From Ruegeria pomeroyi (GTDB lineage Bacteria; Pseudomonadota; Alphaproteobacteria; Rhodobacterales; Rhodobacteraceae): 64,000 nucleotides of DNA. Below are positions 46,657-54,979 of this stretch, piece after piece; within the stretch, counting starts at the first letter, position 1, and every line of letters starts with the position of its first letter. The position numbers and the translations under genes were made by a program. A model generated the notes under the pieces. That model was not told the DNA's origin and did not search any database. It was given only the letters and a program-made list of their open reading frames with translations. The stretch lies in assembly GCF_021405525.1 (NCBI RefSeq), contig NZ_JAGQAG010000004.1, forward strand, positions 186,001 to 250,000, given 5' to 3'.

Positions 46657-48387
46657 CTAGCCGAGAATTTGCTCTGGCAAATCAGGTAGTTCGACCGTGT
46701 CACCATCGTAGAGTGCAAGGCAGACTTCTAGCGTGGTTATCAACTCGCGGATGTTCCCGGGCCAGTCGTAGCCAAGCAGCGCCTGCCTGGCTTCCTTCGA
46801 GAAATGCAGCGGTGCATCGGGCGAGACGACACGAGCGACCTGATCGATCACCCATGACTTGTCCTGGCGTTCGCGCAAGGCGGGGATTTGCAGGACGACG
46901 CCGTTGAGGCGGTAGAAGAGATCCTGGCGGAACTGTCCGGCATCGACCAGAGCCTTGAGATTTCGGTGCGACGCCGACACGACGCGCACGTCCACCGGCA
47001 CCGGTTTTGTCGCGCCGACCGCCATGACCTCTTTTTCGGCCAGCACGCGCAGCAACCGCGCCTGCAGCGCCAGAGGCATATCACCGATTTCATCGAGAAA
47101 GAGCGTGCCGCCATTGGCCTGTTCGATCAGGCCCTTCTTGCCTTTGGCATGGGCGCCGGTAAAGGAATTGGGCGCGTAGCCGAAAAGCTCGCTTTCAATC
47201 AATGCTTCAGGCAATGCCGCGCAATTGATGGCCACGAACGGCCCCTTCTTCTTGCGCGCCTTGTGAAGCGCCTTGGCGACGAACTCTTTCCCGACCCCGG
47301 TTTCACCCTCAAGAATGATACTGATGTGCTTGTCCACGATCCGGGCAACTTTTCCGGCCAGTGCAAGCATCTTGCCATCACCGCCGTGAATACGGGTCAG
47401 CGCATCGGGCATCGCCGGCTTCGACGCGACGCTGACCGATTTCACCGGCGCGCGCACATCGGCGAACATGATCTGACCGTCGGACATTTCCAACGCCTGC
47501 TCACCCGGGGTCTCTGCCCCCAGCAGACGGGGAATATCGTTGAAATCGAAGTCGAAGACATCCTCGAATGGTTTCCCGACGAAACCCTGGCGCGTTTTCC
47601 AATCCTGGCCGAGCGTCTTGGCGAAAAGGCGGTGAGCGCCATGCGTCAGGCCGGAAATGGTGCCATCGGCCGCCACCGACACCGCGCAATTCGGGTCGAC
47701 GCCCAGGAACTCCGAGGTCGTATTCAACCGCATGATCCAGTCGGACTTGCGGGAATTCATGAGGTTCGCAAGCTCAATTCGGCGCACACACGATTTCACA
47801 ACTTCAAGTGTCAGCGCCTGACTATACTTTTCTGAAGGCGACATCAGCAAAGAAACATCTAGTACCCCGATCAGCGCGCCATCGACATGATAGATCGGGG
47901 CCGCTGTGCAACTCAGCGGCGTATGTGCCATGTCGAAATGATCCGTTTGATGGATCGTCAACGCTTCGCCAGAGGCAAGGCAAGCCCCAACGCCGCAGGT
48001 GCCGGCATTCGCTTCCGACCATTCCGAACCGATATATAGCCCCGCCCGCTTAAGTTCACGATCAACTTTTTCGTCGCCGATGAAATCGACTGTGACGCCC
48101 TTAGCATCGGTCAAGAGCAGGACGTAGCCCATCGAATTCACACGCCGGTAGAGATCCTCCATGCCGAAGCGCGCAATGGACAGTAGGTCCTCGGCCTCCT
48201 GACGGTGCTGGCGCAACGTGGTTTCCGGCAGGATCCGTGCTTCGCCTCTGTGTTCCGGATCGAGTTCGTGGTCGTTAAGGCAGCGAAGCCAGGATTGCAC
48301 GACCTCGGGGTCGCGCTCGGTTGCTCTGCCTTCCGCGGCATCAACAATTTCCTGGACGTGCTTTTCAAACACGATTGTCTGATTCAT
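46657..48387 (-). CDS. acoR: AcoR-type sigma-54 activator lacking the C-terminal HTH
   Basis: A 576-residue enhancer-binding protein. Residues 1-320 form the AcoR-type sensor (GAF then PAS; GSEWSEANAGTCGVGACLAS and SCTAAPIYHVDGALIGVLDV are diagnostic). The AAA+ domain (about 345-550) has Walker A EGETGVGKEFVAK, the sigma-54 contact loop SFTGA in place of GAFTGA, Walker B GGTLFLDEIGDM and the arginine finger region FRQDLFYRLNG. The protein ends at DLPEQILG, where other AcoR proteins continue with a Fis-type helix-turn-helix of about 50 residues. Only 99 bases remain before the next start, so the domain is really absent. It likely activates the three local sigma-54 promoters, perhaps from solution. 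Confidence 0.9.
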   Translation of the reverse strand: MNQTIVFEKHVQEIVDAAEGRATERDPEVVQSWLRCLNDHELDPEHRGEARILPETTLRQHRQEAEDLLSIARFGMEDLYRRVNSMGYVLLLTDAKGVTVDFIGDEKVDRELKRAGLYIGSEWSEANAGTCGVGACLASGEALTIHQTDHFDMAHTPLSCTAAPIYHVDGALIGVLDVSLLMSPSEKYSQALTLEVVKSCVRRIELANLMNSRKSDWIMRLNTTSEFLGVDPNCAVSVAADGTISGLTHGAHRLFAKTLGQDWKTRQGFVGKPFEDVFDFDFNDIPRLLGAETPGEQALEMSDGQIMFADVRAPVKSVSVASKPAMPDALTRIHGGDGKMLALAGKVARIVDKHISIILEGETGVGKEFVAKALHKARKKKGPFVAINCAALPEALIESELFGYAPNSFTGAHAKGKKGLIEQANGGTLFLDEIGDMPLALQARLLRVLAEKEVMAVGATKPVPVDVRVVSASHRNLKALVDAGQFRQDLFYRLNGVVLQIPALRERQDKSWVIDQVARVVSPDAPLHFSKEARQALLGYDWPGNIRELITTLEVCLALYDGDTVELPDLPEQILG

Positions 48388-48555
48388 TTCGCCACCCCTC
48401 CCAAAGTGTCGAATGACAACCTACTGGGAATGTATCCCCGTAGGCGCAAATATCGTTATCATGCTTCGCAAAATAAGGCGACTCCTTACCGTAGAAGACT
48501 AGTTTCGTGGGGCGCGTGACCGTCATGCGAGCCCGTCGCATTTGAGACGGATTCG

Positions 48556-49035
48556 TCAGAGACCCCCCAAAACGGCTTCTGCGCCGGACACCGTGACTGC
48601 GGTTGCATCCGGTTCGACGGCAATACTCACAACATTGCCGTTCCTTAGCAAAGCAGCGTACCGCTGGGTGCGCATACCAAGACCAAGTTCTGTCAGATCA
48701 AGCAGTTGGCCTGCGGCCTTGGCAAAGACCTGACTTCCATCTGCCATGAAATGTACGTTCGCCGGTGGGTTCAGGCTGTCCGCCCAAGCTTTTACGACGA
48801 AGAAATCGCTTGTCGCCAGAACAACGATGTCGTCGACACCCTTTGACAGGAACTTGTCAGCGTTTTGCAGATAACCCGGAACATGGTCATCTGCGCAGGT
48901 GGGCGTGAATGCGCCCGGCATCGCGACCACCAGAACCGTCTTGCCTTTCGAGAATTCTGAAAGGTCGATTTGCTTGATTTCGCCGCCTTCGAACTGCTGA
49001 ACCGGCGTGGAAGGAATGCTCGATCCGACTTCCAT
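48556..49035 (-). CDS. Peroxiredoxin, Prx5 type
   Basis: A 159-residue thiol peroxidase of the Prx5/AhpC-TSA group. The peroxidatic cysteine is in PGAFTPTCADDHVPGY near residue 48, and the family arginine is in RTQRYAAL. The start ATG at 49035 has a perfect AGGAGG site; a longer in-frame reading overlaps the neighbouring gene. It detoxifies peroxides using thiols. It sits 28 bases after an AhpD/CMD-like gene between acoC and acoR, and could remove peroxide made when the Mo-hydroxylase or Aco system leaks electrons to oxygen. Confidence 0.9.
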   Translation of the reverse strand: MEVGSSIPSTPVQQFEGGEIKQIDLSEFSKGKTVLVVAMPGAFTPTCADDHVPGYLQNADKFLSKGVDDIVVLATSDFFVVKAWADSLNPPANVHFMADGSQVFAKAAGQLLDLTELGLGMRTQRYAALLRNGNVVSIAVEPDATAVTVSGAEAVLGGL

Positions 49036-49063
49036 GGAAACCTCCTGAAAATGTTGGATGTCG

Positions 49064-49396
49064 TCAAAGGTGATCATAGGCATCAAGGGCCTTGGCGGCG
49101 TAGACCGTGCCCGGCCCGCCCGACATTTCGACTGCTACAGCCAAGACTTCGACCAATGTGTCACGGTCGGCCCCATGGGATTTGGCTTCGTTCACATGGT
49201 AGAGGATGCAATCCTCGCATCCGCGTGCGGCTGCGATCGCAACGGCAATGGTCTCTTTCATCGCCGTGGAAATCTTCCCTTCCCTAGCAGCGGTATCTGC
49301 GAGCCCTTTGAAGGCCATCATGGTTTTCTGATCGGCTTTGAACAAACCCATCAGTCGTTTGTTGGCCTCGGCCAGCTTTTCGTTATGTGCGCTCAT
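49064..49396 (-). CDS. AhpD/carboxymuconolactone decarboxylase-like protein
   Basis: A 110-residue protein of the CMD/AhpD fold. The redox motif CEDCILYHV (CxxC plus histidine) near residue 60 is the AhpD active-site pattern, so a thiol-disulfide role is more likely than true carboxymuconolactone decarboxylation. The helix ETIAVAIAAARG before it and GGPGTVYAAKALDAYDHL at the end are family features. It pairs with the following peroxiredoxin, which it may reduce; AhpD itself receives electrons from lipoylated E2 proteins in mycobacteria, and a lipoylated AcoC is encoded just upstream. That link here is inference. Confidence 0.88.
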   Translation of the reverse strand: MSAHNEKLAEANKRLMGLFKADQKTMMAFKGLADTAAREGKISTAMKETIAVAIAAARGCEDCILYHVNEAKSHGADRDTLVEVLAVAVEMSGGPGTVYAAKALDAYDHL

Positions 49397-49536
49397 GTTC
49401 TTTACTTTCTGTCATTGGATGTTCCCGTCCGGCGGGGAGGTCACCGGACGGGACTTGAGATGTGCTCGCATACGGCCAGTCCGACGAGACACATCGACCG
49501 CACTTTTGCGCAGATGCGCCAGTGCGACAGGAGCAA

Positions 49537-50637
49537 TCAGAGCTGAGCCTTGATCAGCTCGTTCACGCGTGCGGCATTCTCCATCATGACCATGTGCCCG
49601 GCATCCGCGATCACTTCGACCTTGGCGCCGCTGATTGCGCTGGCATGGCTTGGCGGAATAACGGCGTCCTCCGCCCCCCAGATCACGGTCGTAGGGACGC
49701 CCGACGCGGCGACTCCCGCAGCGATGCTCGCGCCCTGCTTTCCTTGTGAAAACAGATTGCCTTTGAGCGCGTCCAGGAACGCCTGGACACCATCGAGGCG
49801 CTTGTACTTCAGCAGATCATCCACCATCGAGCGGCTGACGAGACTGTCATCGGCAAAGAGGTGTTTCAGCACCGGCTTCAACTCCTTGCGGGACGCCGCC
49901 GAAACAAATCCACCGATATAGTCTGGGTTGATTTCATCCCCCAGACCCGCCGAGCAGATCAGCGTCAGCGATGCCACTCGCCCCACATGGTCAATCGCCG
50001 TCTGTCCCGAAACCAGCCCCCCCATCGAATGGCCAACCAAATGTGCCTTTTCGATGGACAAGTGATCCATCAATTGAATGACGGCCGTCACCATCGTGCC
50101 AAGACCGGGGTTGTCGATGGACTTTACCGACCCGCCATGACCAGGCAAGTCAAGTGCATAGACCGGCGCATCGGCCGCAACCGCGTCCACGTTGAAAAGC
50201 CAATTGTCGCTGTCGCCGCCGAAGCCATGGATGAAGATGACCGGGGTCCCCTCGCCTTCCCGGGTCAAATAGCGGATACGGCCGATTTCAAGGTCGGCTG
50301 TCTGATGGCTGGGAGCTTCCTCTCCGTCTTCCTCGACCTCGGGCATCTCGAAGGCCGCAACATAGGCGTCGATCTCGGCATCCGAGACCGACGCCGGCGC
50401 CAGGACACCCAAAAGAGCCTGAACCGGATAAATCTCTCCGGCTGTCCCGACGCATCTGCGCAGGAGGCCACCGTCGGCGGCCTCCACGACATTTGCGATC
50501 TTATCGGTCTCGACATCCATGATCTCGTCGCCAGGGTTGATCTGAGTTCCTTCTTCCACATGCCAGGCGGCAAGGGTGCCCACTTTCATGGAAAGCCCCC
50601 ATTTCGGCATCAGGATCGGTACGATTTGATCGCTCAT
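49537..50637 (-). CDS. acoC: Acetoin-type dehydrogenase E2: lipoyl domain plus alpha/beta hydrolase
   Basis: A 366-residue two-domain protein. Residues 1-80 are a lipoyl domain with the modified lysine in DVETDKIANVV. After a linker (EEDGEEAPSHQTAD) comes an alpha/beta hydrolase fold (about 125-366) with the nucleophile serine in VGHSMGG and HGFGGDSDNW. This architecture is that of AcoC acyltransferases of acetoin dehydrogenase complexes. It transfers an acetyl group to CoA after E1 cleavage. It lies 5 bases after acoB. The E3 component is not in the cluster and must be shared with other complexes. Confidence 0.92.
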   Translation of the reverse strand: MSDQIVPILMPKWGLSMKVGTLAAWHVEEGTQINPGDEIMDVETDKIANVVEAADGGLLRRCVGTAGEIYPVQALLGVLAPASVSDAEIDAYVAAFEMPEVEEDGEEAPSHQTADLEIGRIRYLTREGEGTPVIFIHGFGGDSDNWLFNVDAVAADAPVYALDLPGHGGSVKSIDNPGLGTMVTAVIQLMDHLSIEKAHLVGHSMGGLVSGQTAIDHVGRVASLTLICSAGLGDEINPDYIGGFVSAASRKELKPVLKHLFADDSLVSRSMVDDLLKYKRLDGVQAFLDALKGNLFSQGKQGASIAAGVAASGVPTTVIWGAEDAVIPPSHASAISGAKVEVIADAGHMVMMENAARVNELIKAQL

Positions 50638-50642
50638 TTGAG

Positions 50643-51650
50643 TTACGCCCCCATCGTCTTGCGCACGGCCTCTGCGATCCGGTCGGGCGACGGGATGTAG
50701 AGGTCTTCGAGCGAGGGCGAGAACGGCACCGGCGTATGCGGCGCGGTGACCATCTCGATCGGGGCTTTCAGCGCCTTGAACGCATCCCGCGCAACCGTCG
50801 CAGAGACGTCCGTCGCGATCGAACAGCGCGGGTTGGCTTCGTCCACGCAGACCAGTCGCCCGGTTTCCTCGACGCTCTCGATCACCGTGTCCATGTCGAT
50901 GGGCGAAAGCGTGCGCAGGTCGATCACTTCGCAGTCGATGCCCTCCTTCTTCAGTGTTTCCGCCGCCGCCAGCGAATTCGGCACCATCAGGCCATAGGCC
51001 ACAATGGTCACGTCGCTGCCTTCGCGGGCGATATTGGCCTCGCCAAAGGGGATCGCATAAGGCTCTTCCGGCACATCGCATTCGGAGGCGTAGAGGTTCT
51101 TGTGCTCCAGGAAGATGACCGGATCATTGTCGCGGATCGCCTGGATCAAAAGACCCTTGGTGTCATAGGCGTTCGAGGGGCAGACCACCTTGAGACCCGG
51201 AATGTGGGTGAAGATCGGTGTCAGCATCTGACTGTGCTGGGCCGCCGCGCGGAAGCCCGCGCCGCACATCGCACGGATCACCACCGGCGTTTCGGCCTTG
51301 CCGCCGAACATGTAGCGGAACTTGGCCGCCTGGTTGTAGATCTGGTCCAGGCAGACGCCCATGAAGTCGATGAACATAAGTTCCGCAATCGGACGGAGCC
51401 CGCAGGTCGCGGCGCCGATGGCCGCCCCCACATAGGCGCTTTCCGACAAAGGCGTGTCGATCATCTGCTTGGGGTGCTTGTGGTAGAGCCCTTTGGAGAC
51501 CCCAAGAACCCCGCCCCAGGCGTCATCTTCGCCTGCGGCGCCCGCGCCGCCCACGATGTCTTCGCCCATCATGATGACGGTCTTGTCGCGGGCCATTTCC
51601 TGATCAATCGCTTCGTTGATCGCGTCTTTCATGCTCAGTGTACGAGCCAT
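50643..51650 (-). CDS. acoB: TPP-dependent dehydrogenase E1 beta subunit
   Basis: A 335-residue E1-beta subunit of the acetoin/2-oxo acid dehydrogenase type. It has GEDIVGGAGAAGEDDAWGGV near the start, DTPLSESAYVGAAIGAA, CGAGFRAAAQHSQ, the helix EHKNLYASECDVPEEPYAIP, and the C-terminal transketolase-like domain (VIDLRTLSPIDMDTVIESV). With AcoA it forms the alpha2beta2 E1 that cleaves the substrate using thiamine diphosphate. It follows acoA by 24 bases and precedes acoC by 5. The order X-A-B-C identifies the acetoin type over pyruvate or branched-chain complexes. Confidence 0.92.
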   Translation of the reverse strand: MARTLSMKDAINEAIDQEMARDKTVIMMGEDIVGGAGAAGEDDAWGGVLGVSKGLYHKHPKQMIDTPLSESAYVGAAIGAATCGLRPIAELMFIDFMGVCLDQIYNQAAKFRYMFGGKAETPVVIRAMCGAGFRAAAQHSQMLTPIFTHIPGLKVVCPSNAYDTKGLLIQAIRDNDPVIFLEHKNLYASECDVPEEPYAIPFGEANIAREGSDVTIVAYGLMVPNSLAAAETLKKEGIDCEVIDLRTLSPIDMDTVIESVEETGRLVCVDEANPRCSIATDVSATVARDAFKALKAPIEMVTAPHTPVPFSPSLEDLYIPSPDRIAEAVRKTMGA

Positions 51651-51674
51651 TTCTCAATCCTCCTTGTCTTGTCG

Positions 51675-52655
51675 TTAATAGGCGACGTACACGTCGGTGG
51701 TCAGTTCTGCGGGGCCAGGCAGCGGCGCGGCTTTTGCCTCTTTGACGGCCTCGTCGATCAAGGCGAGGACCTCGGCATCGATCGCGTCCAGTTCGGCATC
51801 GGTCAAAACCCCGGCCTCGGTCACTTTCGCGCGGAAGATCTTCAGACAGTCGCGGTTCTTGCGGTTGTCTTCGTTTTCGCCCGGCGCACGATAGGTCTGC
51901 GCATCGCCTTCGAAGTGACCAAAGAACCGGATCATCTTGCACTCAAGAAGAGTTGGGCCAGCCCCTTCGCGGGCGCGCTTGATGACCTCGCCCGCCGCCT
52001 CGTAGACGGCAAAGAAGTCGGTGCCATCGACGGTGATGCCCGGCATACCGAAGCCAGTTGCGCGATCGACGTAGGAGTCGGAGGCGACAGCGTAGTCGAC
52101 CGAGGTCGATTCAGCATAGCCGTTGTTCTCCACCACGAAGATCGCAGGCAAGTTCCAGATGGCGGCCAGGTTCATCGATTCCAGAACGGTACCCTGGTTC
52201 GACGCGCCGTCCCCGAAGAAGGTAATGCCGACCCCGTCGTGGCCAAGCTTTTGCGCCGCCAGTGCGGCTCCGCAGACCAGCGGTGCCCCCGCACCCAGAA
52301 TACCGTTCGCGCCCATCATGCCCTTGGACAGGTCGGCAATATGCATCGAGCCGCCCTTGCCCGCGCACGACCCGGTGGCCTTGCCATAAATTTCGGCCAT
52401 CATGGCTTTGACATCGACGCCCTTGGCAATGCAGTGGCCGTGCCCGCGGTGGGTTGATGCTATGCGGTCATGGTCTTGCAAATGCATCATGATGCCGACG
52501 CCGGCGGCTTCTTCGCCGGCATACAGGTGCACAAAGCCCGGAATGTCGCCGCGGCCGAAATCGACATGCAAGCGCTCCTCGAATTCCCGGATCGTCTTCA
52601 TCCGGCGATAGGCGTCCAAGAGCCCATCTTTCTCCAGTGGGAATGGGTTGCTCAT
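51675..52655 (-). CDS. acoA: TPP-dependent dehydrogenase E1 alpha subunit
   Basis: A 326-residue E1-alpha subunit. The thiamine diphosphate/Mg motif is FFGDGASNQGTVLESMNLAA near residue 163; STHRGHGHCIAKGVD and GGSMHIADLSKGMMGANGIL are typical of the acetoin/pyruvate E1-alpha family. The start ATG at 52655 has GGGAGGAC upstream. It follows acoX by 16 bases. With AcoB and AcoC it would cleave acetoin, or a related ketol, to an aldehyde plus an acetyl group; no sequence feature fixes the exact substrate. Confidence 0.92.
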   Translation of the reverse strand: MSNPFPLEKDGLLDAYRRMKTIREFEERLHVDFGRGDIPGFVHLYAGEEAAGVGIMMHLQDHDRIASTHRGHGHCIAKGVDVKAMMAEIYGKATGSCAGKGGSMHIADLSKGMMGANGILGAGAPLVCGAALAAQKLGHDGVGITFFGDGASNQGTVLESMNLAAIWNLPAIFVVENNGYAESTSVDYAVASDSYVDRATGFGMPGITVDGTDFFAVYEAAGEVIKRAREGAGPTLLECKMIRFFGHFEGDAQTYRAPGENEDNRKNRDCLKIFRAKVTEAGVLTDAELDAIDAEVLALIDEAVKEAKAAPLPGPAELTTDVYVAY

Positions 52656-52671
52656 GAGGTCCTCCCTTTTG

Positions 52672-53712
52672 TTACTGAGCGACATGAAGCGAACCATTCG
52701 CTTCCTTGGTGAGAAGCCCGTGCTTGGCGGCGTAGGCCATGCAATCGGGCACGTTAATCGTGCGGAAGGCATCGGCCTGAAGCCGGATGCTCACATCGTC
52801 GATTTCGCTGAAGGTCAGTTCACGCTCACCATCGAGCGCAAAGGAACCGGCCGAGACGCTGGGCAGGTAGACATCGTCCGGGACGATCGTTTCCACGGCG
52901 CCGATCCCGACCTCTTCGATCAGCCCCGGCGCGATAGGGGCGGTCAGGCGGGTCTTGGCCGTCTCAAGTGGGAGCAGGCGGACACGGCGTCCCTTTGGTG
53001 TTTCGCGATCCAGCGGTGCCAAAAGGCCAATAATCGAAGACATGCCGATCCCATCCGGTCGGCCAAATGTCACAAAAAGATCCCGAAAGCTTTCGGTCTT
53101 CCAGATCGCCCGCGCGCCGATGAATCTCTCCGAGACGACGGCGACATCGACCAGGGCAATCTCGCGCTGATCGTTGACGCGGACTTCCAGCCTCTTGTTG
53201 TAGGAAAATGCGTGGTCGCACGGCACCTGCCCTGTCACGGCAAGTCCGACAGCAAGGCCGGTGATCGTCGGCTCGCGTAGCTCAGGGAATGCGTTGTTGG
53301 TTCCCGTCGATACCCCCGCAATTGGGGTGTTACCGCACCTGGAGACAACGACGCGATTGGTTCCGTCGCCGCCCAGAACCACGATGGCACCAACGCCCTG
53401 ATCATGCATCTGGCGCGCGGCTTCGGCGCTGTCGTCCGATGTGCAGGTCACCGGCATATCAAGGTAGGTGACCTTCGGAAAGCGCTGTCGGCCTGTCTTG
53501 CTTTCGCGCTCGATCGTGCGCATTAGCTGGGTCCGGATGCCGCCATTCTCGGGCATAATCACAACCTCGTCGACCCCAGTGGCCGAGAGCCCCGTCAGCA
53601 TACGCAGAACGATATTGGCCCTGTCGTTGATCGGAAGATTGCCCGCGTGACTGACAATCCTGCGAATGTCACGGGCAGAAACCGGATTTGCAATGATGCC
53701 GACTTTGGTCAC
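52672..53712 (-). CDS. acoX: AcoX, NAD kinase-like protein
   Basis: A 346-residue AcoX-type protein with the NAD/diacylglycerol-kinase motif VVLGGDGTNRVVV near residue 108 and the start GIIANPVSARDIRRIV. AcoX accompanies many acetoin operons; its precise role is unsettled. I choose the GTG at 53712, which has GGAGG seven to eight bases upstream. The ATG at 53727 would leave a leader of only about 2 bases from the sigma-54 start predicted near 53729. It is the first gene of acoXABC. Confidence 0.88.
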   Translation of the reverse strand: MTKVGIIANPVSARDIRRIVSHAGNLPINDRANIVLRMLTGLSATGVDEVVIMPENGGIRTQLMRTIERESKTGRQRFPKVTYLDMPVTCTSDDSAEAARQMHDQGVGAIVVLGGDGTNRVVVSRCGNTPIAGVSTGTNNAFPELREPTITGLAVGLAVTGQVPCDHAFSYNKRLEVRVNDQREIALVDVAVVSERFIGARAIWKTESFRDLFVTFGRPDGIGMSSIIGLLAPLDRETPKGRRVRLLPLETAKTRLTAPIAPGLIEEVGIGAVETIVPDDVYLPSVSAGSFALDGERELTFSEIDDVSIRLQADAFRTINVPDCMAYAAKHGLLTKEANGSLHVAQ

Positions 53713-53740
53713 GGGCGACGCCTCCATTTACCCAGATAAA

Positions 53741-53755
53741 GCAACAAGTGTGCCA
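53741..53755 (-). promoter_or_regulatory. Sigma-54 promoter of acoXABC
   Basis: The minus strand reads CTTGGCACACTTGTTGCTTT: TGGCAC at -24, TTGC at -12, spacer of 5. The predicted start is near 53729. The core is identical over 19 bases to the importer promoter at 46602-46616, pointing to a shared regulator. Confidence 0.92.
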
Positions 53756-54168
53756 AGCGCCGGCCCGCGCCCTCCGCCCGTATCGAGTCAGTGCGGTGAG
53801 ATAGGAAAAGCGAGGCACAGGACGGTCGGGCGCTTGGCGTCCCCGCAGTTGTCAGACCCAAGATCCGGACGTTGCCGTCGAGCGTTGTCAGGCGGCTTCG
53901 GGCTCGACCTTGTATGGCATGATTTCAGGCAGACTGAGGCGCGCAACTCAGTACACGACCAATATTACCGTCGTATGAGAGTGGCCAACGGCCGGGCGTC
54001 GCCAACAAAATGGAGCCGCGGACCGATCGGACGGCTCCACGGCTTGCCTCATGATGGTCAGGGCACATGATCGCGTCGACCAGACAGCGGTCGCCAATGA
54101 GACGGAAACAGGGCGAACCCGGACGCCCGAGGCAGCACGGCCCCGGCTGCGTCCAGGTCCGGCCGACG
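53756..54168. other. Gene-free stretch between acoX and coxM-like gene
   Basis: These 413 bases carry no convincing gene. A plus-strand frame (134 codons to 54070) overlaps the promoter and has a composition unlike a protein. It is the place where upstream activator sites for the acoX promoter would be expected; I see no clear palindrome, in line with the activator lacking a DNA-binding domain. Part of it may be decayed coding DNA. Confidence 0.45.
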
Positions 54169-54966
54169 TCAGCCAGCGGCTGTGACAGCGCGTCCGGTCA
54201 GCACCTTCACGAGGTTCGCCCGGTAAGCGCCATCCCCGTGCAAATCCGAAATTAGACCGTCGGCGGAGACCGCCAGGTCGGCAACCGCCTCTGCCGCGAA
54301 GCTGTCACTCAGGGCAACCTCGGCTTCCGTCCAGCGATGAACTCCGTCCTCGGATGCGCCCGTCACAGCGACCCTGACGCCGTCGGCGTATTTCGCGACG
54401 AACACACCCACCAGAGCAAAACGCGAAGCAGGCTGCGCAAACTTCTGGTAATGCGCAGCTTGCGGAATGGGCAGTGTCACCGAGGTGATGATCTCTCCCT
54501 CTTTCAGCGCGGTGGTGAACATTCCCTGAAAGTAATCGTCCGCCGCGATGTCGCGCGTGTTGGTTGATATGGTTGCACCAGTGGCCAGTACAGCCGCCGG
54601 ATAACAGGCCGCCGGGTCGTTGTTTGCCAGGCTTCCGCCAATGGTGCCGCGATGACGCACAGCCGGATCGCCGATGCGGCCCGCCAGCGAGCAAAGTGCC
54701 GGGAATGCGGTTTGCAGGTCCGAATTGCTGGCCACTTCCGAATGGGTCGTCATCGCACCAATCGTGACAGCTCCATCTGCGATCGAAATGCCGCGCAGCT
54801 CTTCTGCCCGAGAGATATCGACAAGGTCCGACGGGGCTGCCAATCGGGCCTTCATGGTCGGCAAGAGTGTCTGCCCGCCCGCCAGCAAGACACCATCTTC
54901 GGCCGAAGCCAAAAGCGATGCCGCGTCTGCAGTCGTGTGCGCGGCGTGATAATTTGCGTTGTGCAT
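54169..54966 (-). CDS. coxM: Molybdenum hydroxylase FAD subunit, CoxM type
   Basis: A 265-residue FAD-binding subunit of a xanthine oxidase-family enzyme. The FAD loops are AGGQTLLPTMKARL near residue 30 and the TIGGSLANNDPAACYPA stretch near residue 106; the C-terminal CODH-type flavin domain is present. It passes electrons from the 2Fe-2S subunit to an acceptor. It starts 13 bases after the large subunit gene. Gene order S-L-M differs from the M-S-L order of classical CO dehydrogenase operons. Confidence 0.9.
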   Translation of the reverse strand: MHNANYHAAHTTADAASLLASAEDGVLLAGGQTLLPTMKARLAAPSDLVDISRAEELRGISIADGAVTIGAMTTHSEVASNSDLQTAFPALCSLAGRIGDPAVRHRGTIGGSLANNDPAACYPAAVLATGATISTNTRDIAADDYFQGMFTTALKEGEIITSVTLPIPQAAHYQKFAQPASRFALVGVFVAKYADGVRVAVTGASEDGVHRWTEAEVALSDSFAAEAVADLAVSADGLISDLHGDGAYRANLVKVLTGRAVTAAG

Positions 54967-54979
54967 ATCCTGACCTCCT

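Noticed and set aside
53666-54070. 134-codon plus-strand frame upstream of acoX
   Set aside because: It starts inside acoX on the opposite strand and runs through the sigma-54 promoter; no family features.
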